A stretch of 64,000 nt of DNA from Bacteroidia bacterium (GTDB lineage: Bacteria > Bacteroidota > Bacteroidia > Flavobacteriales > Flavobacteriaceae), in the NCBI GenBank assembly GCA_030428705.1, contig JAUIDI010000002.1, positions 620,001 through 684,000 of the forward strand. Reading direction: 5' to 3'. The notes beneath the pieces are model-generated. The model had not been told where the DNA came from, did not search any database, and saw only the letters and a list, made by a program, of their open reading frames with translations. Position numbers and translations under genes: made by a program. Within the stretch, counting starts at the first letter, position 1. The number at the start of each line of letters is the position of its first letter. Shown here one piece after another: positions 35,410 to 42,543 of this stretch.

Positions 35410-35892
35410 TTAATTGATATTGTTGAAGGCATCGCCTTCGTATGTGGTGTAGTTTACTTTCAAGGCATTAACCTTACGCAACTCTTGTTTAATATCCGAT
35501 ATTAAGCCCATATTGGCATCTTTATCGACTTTAAGCGAAGTGGTCAATACGTTCTGAAGCTCTTGTGCTTTCTTCGCACGCTCCATCAAAATAAAATCAC
35601 CAACTTCCGAAGGACTCGCAAACTTATCGTTCAACTGAATCTTCGGTTCACTACCGAAAGTACTCTGGTATTCTTGGGTCGGCGCCCCTACGTAAATGGT
35701 AATTACCCGATCTTTTTTCTCCAGTTTTTTGATTTCACTGGCGTTCGGCAACGTATTCTGTACTTTGACCGTACTGTCTTTCATGACCGTTACGGTCATG
35801 AAAAAGAACAAAAGCATAAAAACGATATCGGGCAAAGAGGCGGTCGATACCGCAGGTAGCTCTCCACTCTTTTTCTTGGCAAATTTTGACAT
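35410..35892 (-). CDS. exbD: ExbD/TolR biopolymer transport protein (first pair, short type)
   Basis: 160 aa. KFAKKKSGELPAVSTASLP, helix DIVFMLLFFFMTVTVMKDS with the proton-pathway Asp, periplasmic GSEPKIQLNDKFASPSEVGDFIL and a conserved end LISDIKQELRKVNALKVNYTTYEGDAF. Together with the long-type ExbD 31 bp upstream and ExbB further upstream it should form the TonB motor complex in the inner membrane. Confidence 0.93.
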   Translation of the reverse strand: MSKFAKKKSGELPAVSTASLPDIVFMLLFFFMTVTVMKDSTVKVQNTLPNASEIKKLEKKDRVITIYVGAPTQEYQSTFGSEPKIQLNDKFASPSEVGDFILMERAKKAQELQNVLTTSLKVDKDANMGLISDIKQELRKVNALKVNYTTYEGDAFNNIN

Positions 35893-35923
35893 AATATTAT
35901 ATTATCTTCTTTATGAAACCCGT

Positions 35924-36532
35924 TTAGTTCGACGAAGAAGTTTCCGCTTCGGAAAACTTTTGAGGAAACAAATCTTGGATATTCTTTACTTTCTCTTTAA
36001 GGTCGTCCCGAACACCACTTGGCGTTTCTGGATTAAGATAGGTAGCCTCCATATCGGTAAAATCCTGTCCGTACAGGCGTTTTGCCTCACGATTACGCAA
36101 TTCATTATATGCCCCGACAATTTCGTTTTGAACCGTAATGTAAGTACCATATTTGGTCTCCCTATCGTTCTTCAACGAAATAATCGCCTTGGTAGGATTA
36201 TCCGAAGATTCGGCATTCTTCTTACCCTTGCAATAGGTACAGGTACCATCGCCATTATTATCCAAAAACTCTACTGCCTTTGCTCTAAGTTCTTTGAGGT
36301 CAATTATGTTATCGTCAGCAAGCAATTGACCATTTTTATTGATCAAAACCTGAAAGATATTCTTCTGCTTGATGATAACATCGTTCTCTGGCGGTTCAAT
36401 CGGTGGCAACATACGATCCAAACCTGCATCGGTCTCAATGGTGGTGGTCACCAAGAAAAAGATCAACAACAAGAATGCGATGTCGGCCATCGAACCGGCG
36501 TTTACTTCTGGTGCTCCTGCTCTTCTAGCCAT
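35924..36532 (-). CDS. exbD: ExbD/TolR protein with CxxC insert (first pair, long type)
   Basis: 202 aa. Helix AGSMADIAFLLLIFFLVTTTIETDAGL, periplasmic domain with the insert DGTCTYCKGKKN before ISLKNDRETKYGTYITVQNEIVGAYNELRNRE. The carboxy-terminal basic region is GVRDDLKEKVKNIQDLFPQKFSEAE. The position of the CxxC matches that in the gene at 33861-34472, so it predates the duplication. It starts 8 bp after the stop of the small membrane protein gene. Confidence 0.92.
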   Translation of the reverse strand: MARRAGAPEVNAGSMADIAFLLLIFFLVTTTIETDAGLDRMLPPIEPPENDVIIKQKNIFQVLINKNGQLLADDNIIDLKELRAKAVEFLDNNGDGTCTYCKGKKNAESSDNPTKAIISLKNDRETKYGTYITVQNEIVGAYNELRNREAKRLYGQDFTDMEATYLNPETPSGVRDDLKEKVKNIQDLFPQKFSEAETSSSN

Positions 36533-36540
36533 AACTAATT

Positions 36541-36972
36541 TTATTTACTGGTAATTTTTCTGAATCCACCCCATAACATCGCACCTACGGCGATAACGGT
36601 AAGGATAAAGAACACATTCAGTCCCATTCCAATCTTCTTAACAGTAGATTCATTTGACATGGCCATATATTCATCGGCAACATCGGTGCCACTGGATAGC
36701 ACGTAAGAAATGATAACCACTACTGCCAAACCCGCTACTCCGAAAAGTGTTCTTTTCAAACCAGCTGGATTGGAGAATACGTTCTTTAATCCGAAGATCA
36801 AACTTGCGGCGACAGCGATCGCCAATAGAATATAGGTTATCCAGAACATGGCATTCATTGCACCACTTTGAGCTGCCTCGTTGGCAGGCATCTCTTTTTC
36901 GGGCAACATAAACCACAGTACCGCACCTATCAGACCCAATACTATTAATGCTATTTTAACTATTTTATACAT
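36541..36972 (-). CDS. Small membrane protein of the exbB-exbD operon
   Basis: 143 aa with four predicted helices: IVKIALIVLGLIGAVLWFML, AMFWITYILLAIAVAASLIFGL, LFGVAGLAVVVIISYVLSSG and MGLNVFFILTVIAVGAMLW. The last helix leads into GGFRKITSK. No named family comes to mind, but a gene of this size between exbB and exbD recurs in Flavobacteriia. Its place in the operon (24 bp after exbB, 8 bp before exbD) suggests an accessory subunit of the TonB motor (inference). Confidence 0.75.
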   Translation of the reverse strand: MYKIVKIALIVLGLIGAVLWFMLPEKEMPANEAAQSGAMNAMFWITYILLAIAVAASLIFGLKNVFSNPAGLKRTLFGVAGLAVVVIISYVLSSGTDVADEYMAMSNESTVKKIGMGLNVFFILTVIAVGAMLWGGFRKITSK

Positions 36973-36996
36973 AATATTTTTGGTATTAAGTCAGAC

Positions 36997-37746
36997 TTAT
37001 TTTTTATGGTCTACCAACATATCGATCAATGAGATCGAAGAATCTTCCATATCATTGACGATACTATCGATTTTCGCAATGATATAGTTGTAAAAGATTT
37101 GAAGGATAATAGCCGTAATAAGACCGAATACCGTAGTCAATAACGCCACCTGAATGTCACCGGCAATAAGCGATGCACTTAAGTTACCAACAGCACTAAT
37201 CTTTTGGAAGGCCTGGATCATACCGATTACCGTACCCATGAACCCAAGCATAGGGGCAATTGCAATGAATAAGGACAACCAAGACACATTTTTCTCCAAT
37301 TGACCCATTTGAACACCGCCATAGGCAACAACCGCTTTTTCGGCATTGTCGACTCCTTCACTAGCTCTATCCAAACCTTGGTAGTAAATCGATGCAACGG
37401 GGCCTTTTGTATTTCTGCATACTTCTTTTGCGGCTTCAATACCTCCCGAAGCCAATGCGTCCTCGACTTGCTGCTTCAACTTAGTAGTATTCGTAGTGGC
37501 CATGTTCAAGTAAATGATACGCTCAATGGCCACGGCCAACCCGAGAATCAAACACAAAAGAACGATACCCATGAAACTGGCACCACCCTGAATGAACATT
37601 TCCTTTAATACTTGGGTAAAGCCCCTCTCGGCTTCCGGCGCTGCATCTTGCAAAACCATCATTGCTGAAGTAGCTTTTGCACTTACTGTATTTGTACCTG
37701 CTACAAATAACCCAGCCGTTGCCAGGATAGAGAATAATTTTTTCAT
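36997..37746 (-). CDS. exbB: MotA/TolQ/ExbB proton channel protein
   Basis: 249 aa. An N-terminal signal-like segment (MKKLFSILATAGLFVAGTNTVSA) precedes the first helix FMGIVLLCLILGLAVAIERIIYL. The central pair of helices holds the family signature LSLFIAIAPMLGFMGTVIGMIQAF, and IQVALLTTVFGLITAIILQIFYNY includes the conserved Thr of the proton path. Five ExbB subunits surround two ExbD in the known complexes. First gene of the operon. Confidence 0.94.
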   Translation of the reverse strand: MKKLFSILATAGLFVAGTNTVSAKATSAMMVLQDAAPEAERGFTQVLKEMFIQGGASFMGIVLLCLILGLAVAIERIIYLNMATTNTTKLKQQVEDALASGGIEAAKEVCRNTKGPVASIYYQGLDRASEGVDNAEKAVVAYGGVQMGQLEKNVSWLSLFIAIAPMLGFMGTVIGMIQAFQKISAVGNLSASLIAGDIQVALLTTVFGLITAIILQIFYNYIIAKIDSIVNDMEDSSISLIDMLVDHKK

Positions 37747-37787
37747 TTTTTCAAACTTAAATTAGTTAGTTAATAAAGAATAAGGTT

Positions 37788-37817
37788 TAAAGATAAAAAA
37801 AAAACGTAATAAACAAA
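37788..37817 (-). promoter_or_regulatory. Candidate promoter of the exbB operon
   Basis: On the minus strand TTTG (37814-37817), 18 bp, TATCTTTA (37788-37795). This is one mismatch in the -7 box and a spacer one base short. A second -7 box TAAGTTTG lies closer to the ATG but has no -33 partner. Confidence 0.45.
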
Positions 37818-37831
37818 GTAAAACATTGTTG

Positions 37832-37919
37832 CAGAGAGGAAGGGATTCGAACCCTCGATACACTTTTGGTGTATACACACTTTCCAGGCGTGCGCCTTCG
37901 ACCACTCGGCCACCTCTCT
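37832..37919 (-). tRNA. tRNA-Ser (anticodon GGA)
   Basis: 88-nt cloverleaf on the minus strand. The acceptor stem is AGAGAGG/CCTCTCT with discriminator G. The D arm is TGGCCGAGTGGTCGAAGGC. The anticodon loop is CTGGAAA with GGA at 37883-37885. A long class II variable arm (stem of TGTATACAC and GTGTAT) follows, and the T arm is GAGGGTTCGAATCCCTT. CCA is not encoded. The large variable arm and the GGA anticodon together fix the identity as serine. Confidence 0.95.
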
Positions 37920-37988
37920 AAGTTAGCCTTTTAAGGGTTGCCCAAATAACAAAAAAAATATTAGTTGGAGAAATTAAAGCCGTTATTT

Positions 37989-39017
37989 TTATGACATTTC
38001 TCCACGTAGGGAAGTCTCGAATATTGTTTTCATCAGCTTAGGGGAAATGCCGTTTCCGAGGAGGTACATTAGTTTGGTAATAGCCGCCTCAGATGTAATA
38101 TCCTTACCATTAATGACTTGCATTTTTTCGAGTTGTTTACTGGTCTCATATTGGCCCATAATTACACTACCACCTGAGCATTGGGTAACGTTTACAATGT
38201 ACAGACCCTTGGCAATCGCTTTTTCAAGTTCAAGCAACAACCATTCTTCGGTAGGTGCGTTGCCCGCACCATAGGTTTCCAAAACCAACGCCTTAAGACC
38301 AGGAATGTTAAGTACGCTTTTCAAAACCGATTCATTAAGTCCGGGAAAAAATTTCAATATAGCGACATTGTTATCAAGGTCTTTATGTACGCGAAATTTC
38401 TTGTTGTTGCCTTTTCGATATAAGTTGGCTTTATGTACTTTGAGATGCACACCCGATTCCACCAATGCAGGATAGTTCAAGGAAGCGAAGGCTTCAAAAT
38501 GTTCCGAATTGATTTTAGTAGTACGGTTGGCACGATACAATTTATATTCAAAATACAAGCCCACTTCCTGGATTACCGGGCGACCCTTTTCTTTCAAAGC
38601 GGCAATCTGGATCGAGGTTATCAGGTTCTCCTTGGCATCGGTTCGAAGATCCCCTATTGGAAGTTGGCTTCCGGTAAATATGACCGGCTTTGTTAAATTT
38701 TCGAGCATAAAACTTATAGCCGATGCACTATAACTCATGGTATCACTACCGTGCAATACCACAAAACCATCATGGCTTTCAAAATGGTCTTCGATAATAG
38801 TGGCCATCTCGACCCAATATCCGGGATTCATATTCGACGAATCTATCGGCTTCTTGAAAGAGACACTATCTATATGACAGTCCAATTGAGCTAGTTCAGG
38901 AATGTTCTTCTCTAGCTTCTTGAAATCGAAAGGTTTCAAAGTTGACGTTTCGTAATCCTTCATCATACCGATGGTGCCACCCGTATAAATGAGCAATATG
39001 TTCGTTTCGTTCTTCAT
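37989..39017 (-). CDS. ansA: Type I (cytoplasmic) L-asparaginase
   Basis: 342 aa. It hydrolyses asparagine to aspartate and ammonia. The first catalytic Thr is in IYTGGTIGMM, the second triad in VVLHGSDTMSYSASA; FTGSQLPIGDLRTDAKENL and ETYGAGNAP complete the site. No signal peptide, consistent with the type I enzyme. It lies 5 bp downstream of the TatD-type gene and is probably co-transcribed with it. Confidence 0.94.
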   Translation of the reverse strand: MKNETNILLIYTGGTIGMMKDYETSTLKPFDFKKLEKNIPELAQLDCHIDSVSFKKPIDSSNMNPGYWVEMATIIEDHFESHDGFVVLHGSDTMSYSASAISFMLENLTKPVIFTGSQLPIGDLRTDAKENLITSIQIAALKEKGRPVIQEVGLYFEYKLYRANRTTKINSEHFEAFASLNYPALVESGVHLKVHKANLYRKGNNKKFRVHKDLDNNVAILKFFPGLNESVLKSVLNIPGLKALVLETYGAGNAPTEEWLLLELEKAIAKGLYIVNVTQCSGGSVIMGQYETSKQLEKMQVINGKDITSEAAITKLMYLLGNGISPKLMKTIFETSLRGEMS

Positions 39018-39022
39018 TTGAC

Positions 39023-39790
39023 CTATATACCAAAGACATTCATGGAGTTTTCAGTCGTAGTTTCGGCTATCTCTCCCACAGGCACTCCATAAATGGCGGA
39101 CAGTTTTTCAAGAACATATACCAGATAAGAACTCTCATTACGCTTTCCTCGAAACGGTACTGGGGCCAAATAAGGCGAATCAGTTTCAAGTACAATATGG
39201 TGCAAATCAATCCGGTCAAGAAAAGTATCCAACTTTCCATTTTTGAAGGTAACTACCCCACCGATACCCAATTTCATGTTATATGAAATGGCTTTTTGGG
39301 CCTGTTCAAAGGTTCCCGTAAAACAATGGAAGATTCCAAAAAGGTCTTCCGATCTTTCACTTTCCAAAATCTCGAAAATCTCATCAAAAGCTTCCCTACA
39401 ATGTATGACAATCGGAAGCTGGTTCTTTTTTGCCAATCGAATCTGATATTCAAAAGCCTCTTGTTGCTCCTTTAAGAAAGTCTTGTCCCAATAAAGATCG
39501 ATCCCAATTTCACCGATTGCGCAGTATTCGTTCCTAGACAACAATTCCTCCACATGATTCAGTTCCTTTAGAAAATCATCCTTGACATGTGTAGGATGCA
39601 ATCCCGTCATCAAGAACATATTCTCGGGATAGGCCTCTTTCAAATCGAGCATCGCTTTTGTATACGTTGAGTCGATGGCCGGAATAAAAAATCTTTTTAT
39701 GCCATTGTCCATGGCCTTTTTAATAATCAGGTCGCGATCTTTGTCGAATGCTTCACTGTATAAATGGGTATGGGTGTCGGTAATCATCAT
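39023..39790 (-). CDS. TatD-family metal-dependent hydrolase
   Basis: 255 aa from the ATG at 39790; an ATG at 39787 and a GTG at 39793 are alternatives. TIM-barrel hydrolase of the TatD DNase family. Metal ligands are seen in DTHTHLYSEAFDKD, AIGEIGIDLYWD, PIVIHCREAFDE, FHCFTGTFEQA and LETDSPYLAPVPFRGKRNE. It probably acts as a 3'-5' exonuclease in the cytoplasm. Divergent from the retropepsin-like gene, whose start is 37 bp away. Confidence 0.93.
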   Translation of the reverse strand: MMITDTHTHLYSEAFDKDRDLIIKKAMDNGIKRFFIPAIDSTYTKAMLDLKEAYPENMFLMTGLHPTHVKDDFLKELNHVEELLSRNEYCAIGEIGIDLYWDKTFLKEQQEAFEYQIRLAKKNQLPIVIHCREAFDEIFEILESERSEDLFGIFHCFTGTFEQAQKAISYNMKLGIGGVVTFKNGKLDTFLDRIDLHHIVLETDSPYLAPVPFRGKRNESSYLVYVLEKLSAIYGVPVGEIAETTTENSMNVFGI

Positions 39791-39827
39791 CACACAAAAA
39801 TAGGGCTATCTTTGCCAAAAAGAATAC

Positions 39828-40265
39828 ATGGCCAGTCTTAAAAAGTTGCTGCTTCAAAAAAAGTATATTAAGGTTCCCTTGGTGTTGACCGCTACGAATC
39901 ACTTTGAAATAGAGGCGCAAATAAACGGAGTAAAAGGAAGGTTCATTTTGGATACCGGCGCATCGAACACCTGTATCGGCTTCGATAAAATCGATCTGTT
40001 CGAACTCACCTCGGAAGAAACCGAAATAAAGGCTGCCGGGGCCGGGGCGACCAATATGGAAACATTGATCGCACCTAAAAACCGAATTCAAATCGGTGGT
40101 TGGAAGAAGAAAAAAATTAAAATCGTACTCTTCGACCTTGTTCACGTAAACGAGGCGTTAACCGCCCACAATGCTTTGCCTGTTGATGGCATTATCGGTG
40201 CCGACGTGCTCAAAAAGGCAAAAGCCGTAATCGATTACGGTAAAAGCTGTGTTTATTTAAAATAA
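39828..40265 (+). CDS. Retropepsin-like aspartic protease, single lobe
   Basis: 145 aa without signal peptide. The catalytic motif ILDTGASNTCIG is at residues 40-51, followed by a flap-like segment and the second conserved hydrophobic-Gly motif VDGIIGADVLKKAKAVIDY. This is the plan of a retroviral-type aspartyl protease that must dimerise to form one active site. The N-terminus (MASLKKLLLQKKYIKVPL) looks cytoplasmic. The intergenic region holds TATCTTTG (39807-39814), a candidate -7 box. Substrate unknown. Confidence 0.85.
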   Translation: MASLKKLLLQKKYIKVPLVLTATNHFEIEAQINGVKGRFILDTGASNTCIGFDKIDLFELTSEETEIKAAGAGATNMETLIAPKNRIQIGGWKKKKIKIVLFDLVHVNEALTAHNALPVDGIIGADVLKKAKAVIDYGKSCVYLK

Positions 40266-40310
40266 GGAATGAGGAATGCTGGCAATATGAAAATACCATA
40301 TAGTCAGGCC

Positions 40311-41552
40311 TTACATTTCCAACGCTTTTTTAACATCGTTGTCCATCAGGATTTCCTCTGGACTTTCCAAGGCCTCTTTTACCGCGACCAAAAATCCAAC
40401 GGATTCTTTCCCATCGATTATTCTATGGTCGTACGAAAGGGCGACATACATGATCGGGGCGATGGCAATCGCACCATCACGAACAATGGGTCGTTCGACA
40501 ATGTTATGCATCCCCAAAATAGCACTTTGCGGGGGATTGATAATCGGTGTCGACAACATCGAACCGAACACACCACCATTTGTTATGGTAAAGGTGCCGC
40601 CAGTCATCTCATCGACAGTTATCTCACCTTCCCTGGCACGAATGGCCAAACGCTTTACCTCTGATTCGATACCCCTAAAAGTTAGGTTTTCGGCATTTCG
40701 GATAACAGGTACCATCAATCCTTTTGGACCTGATACGGCGATACTGATATCGCAGAAATCGTACGAAATCATTTCCTTGCCATCGATCATCGAATTCACC
40801 GCCGGATACATTTCAAGTGCCCGGACAACAGCTTTCGTAAAAAAGGACATAAAGCCTAAACTGACTCCGTGTTTTTCTTTGAAATCTTCTTTGAACTTGG
40901 CACGTAACGCAAAAATTGGGGACATATCCACCTCATTGAACGTGGTCAACATGGCCGTCTCGTTTTTGGCGGCCACCAAGCGTTCGGCGACCTTGCGCCG
41001 CAGCATCGAAAGTTTTGAACGGGTTTCACCTCGATTTCCTCCAGTGGGGCTTCCCATCGAGGGCACCGCATTCACCGCATCTTCTTTGGTGATTCTACCC
41101 TCCCTACCCGAACCTTTTACGGTCGTGGCATCGATTCCCTTTTCATCCAATATCTTTTTGGCGGCCGGAGATGGTGTTCCAGAAGCATAAGTTTCCTTCT
41201 CCTTAACTGTCTCAGAGGCCTTTTTATCATCTGTTTTCTTCTCTTCTTTCGGTTGGTCTTTTTGGACTTTATCTTCGGATTCCTCCGCTGCCTTGCCCGA
41301 ATCGGTCGGTTTGGCGGCGCCAGTATCGATCAAGCAGACTACGGCACCAACCGCAACGGCATCACCTTCCTCAGCTTTCAAGGTAATCGTTCCACTCTCT
41401 TCGGCTGGAAGTTCCAAGGTCGCCTTATCGGAATCTACCTCCGCAATTGCCTGATCTTTCTCAACATAATCGCCGTCTTGTACAAGCCATTCGGCAATTT
41501 CAACTTCTGTTATCGACTCCCCCGGAGAGGGAACTTTCATTTCTAGAATCAT
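40311..41552 (-). CDS. sucB: Dihydrolipoyllysine succinyltransferase (E2 of 2-oxoglutarate dehydrogenase)
   Basis: 413 aa. The lipoyl domain (1-75) has the modified Lys in EVDSDKATLELPAEESG. An Ala/Pro/Lys-rich linker follows, then the E1/E3-binding domain (ASGTPSPAAKKILDEKGID, GSGREGRITKED). The catalytic domain ends in YVALSYDHRIIDGKE with the DHRxxDG active-site motif. It transfers succinyl from E1 to CoA in the TCA cycle. Last gene of the sucA-M23-sucB unit, 25 bp after the peptidase stop. Confidence 0.95.
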   Translation of the reverse strand: MILEMKVPSPGESITEVEIAEWLVQDGDYVEKDQAIAEVDSDKATLELPAEESGTITLKAEEGDAVAVGAVVCLIDTGAAKPTDSGKAAEESEDKVQKDQPKEEKKTDDKKASETVKEKETYASGTPSPAAKKILDEKGIDATTVKGSGREGRITKEDAVNAVPSMGSPTGGNRGETRSKLSMLRRKVAERLVAAKNETAMLTTFNEVDMSPIFALRAKFKEDFKEKHGVSLGFMSFFTKAVVRALEMYPAVNSMIDGKEMISYDFCDISIAVSGPKGLMVPVIRNAENLTFRGIESEVKRLAIRAREGEITVDEMTGGTFTITNGGVFGSMLSTPIINPPQSAILGMHNIVERPIVRDGAIAIAPIMYVALSYDHRIIDGKESVGFLVAVKEALESPEEILMDNDVKKALEM

Positions 41553-41577
41553 TCTATATGACTTTTAGTATACTCTA

Positions 41578-42543
41578 TTAATTCGCATTTTTAATAAAAT
41601 CTTCCTTAACCGGAAGATAATTCATTTTCAATTCTCCATTGACCATGATTTGATCAAAATACAATTTCGCCCCTGTGGACTGGAGCATTTCGACGTGGTT
41701 TTGAAGGCTCAAATGTAAGTGGGGTTCGGTCGTATTTCCCGAATTTCCACATTGCCCCAAAAGTTCTCCCTGTCTGACATCTTGCCCCTCTTCGACAACT
41801 ATACTTCCTTCTTTCAGGTGGGCGAACAAAATAAATTCGCCATTATCCGTCTCTAAAACAACCGTATTACCTGTCAATTCTTGCGGATTCAATTCACCGG
41901 GAATATTATCATGTACTCCGGTAACCACTTTGACTACCCTTGCATCGCACGGCGCAATAATGTCTTTGCCGAAGGCAAAATAGCTCTCATTTTTTTTGGG
42001 GTCGCCCTCATACGAAGCTCCGTTAGCGACCATCAAGATATCGTAGGCGTACTGCTGATCGGCATAATCCACGTGATAGTTCTGTTCAACGGTAGTGCCC
42101 CCCCAAAAAACAAACCATTCTTCTTTGAACGGCAACATCATCTTGGTAACGTTTCTTTCCAAAATAGGGACCTCATCATCCTTTAGCGGCTTTATGACCA
42201 ACCCATTGATCATATTTTGAGGTGTCAGAGAAATTACCACTTCGGCCACCGCCCTTTCAAAATCGGTTCTATAGATGTGCGCACCTTTGTCGATTCGATC
42301 AAACCGCATTTCGGTAATATCGCCCATCAGGTTATTGACGTTCTGTTCAAAAAAGGCCAATGTTTGCTCTCTGGGCAAGGCTTTTTTCATATCTACATTA
42401 AAGCGGTCAAAAATCGCAATATAATCGCCGTCGTTATACCGTGACATAAATTCAGCCGCTGCCTCGGCATAGCTCCCCTGTTCTTCTTGCGGAAAGGAAG
42501 AACCAAAAACAAACAAGAAAACAAGTAAGGTTACAATTCTCAT
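41578..42543 (-). CDS. M23-family peptidase with N-terminal DUF3887-like domain, inside the sucAB operon
   Basis: 321 aa. Signal peptide MRIVTLLVFLFVFGSSFPQ. Residues about 22-130 are an NTF2/DUF3887-like domain (AAEFMSRYNDGDYIAIFDRFN). The C-terminal half is a LytM fold: NYHVDYADQQYAYDI supplies the first His/Asp pair, and later FAHLKEGSIVV and PHLHLSLQ supply the other ligands. It should cleave peptidoglycan cross-links or be an envelope regulator. Its ATG overlaps the sucA stop (ATGA), a strong sign of translational coupling to a metabolic enzyme. Confidence 0.88.
   Translation of the reverse strand: MRIVTLLVFLFVFGSSFPQEEQGSYAEAAAEFMSRYNDGDYIAIFDRFNVDMKKALPREQTLAFFEQNVNNLMGDITEMRFDRIDKGAHIYRTDFERAVAEVVISLTPQNMINGLVIKPLKDDEVPILERNVTKMMLPFKEEWFVFWGGTTVEQNYHVDYADQQYAYDILMVANGASYEGDPKKNESYFAFGKDIIAPCDARVVKVVTGVHDNIPGELNPQELTGNTVVLETDNGEFILFAHLKEGSIVVEEGQDVRQGELLGQCGNSGNTTEPHLHLSLQNHVEMLQSTGAKLYFDQIMVNGELKMNYLPVKEDFIKNAN

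Noticed and set aside
35696-36538. 280-codon plus-strand frame in the exbD region
   Set aside because: It covers two clear exbD genes in antisense and has no independent features.
40339-41190. Long open frame on the plus strand
   Set aside because: It lies wholly antisense to sucB, whose lipoyl, binding and catalytic motifs are unambiguous. No signal, motif or start context supports the plus frame.
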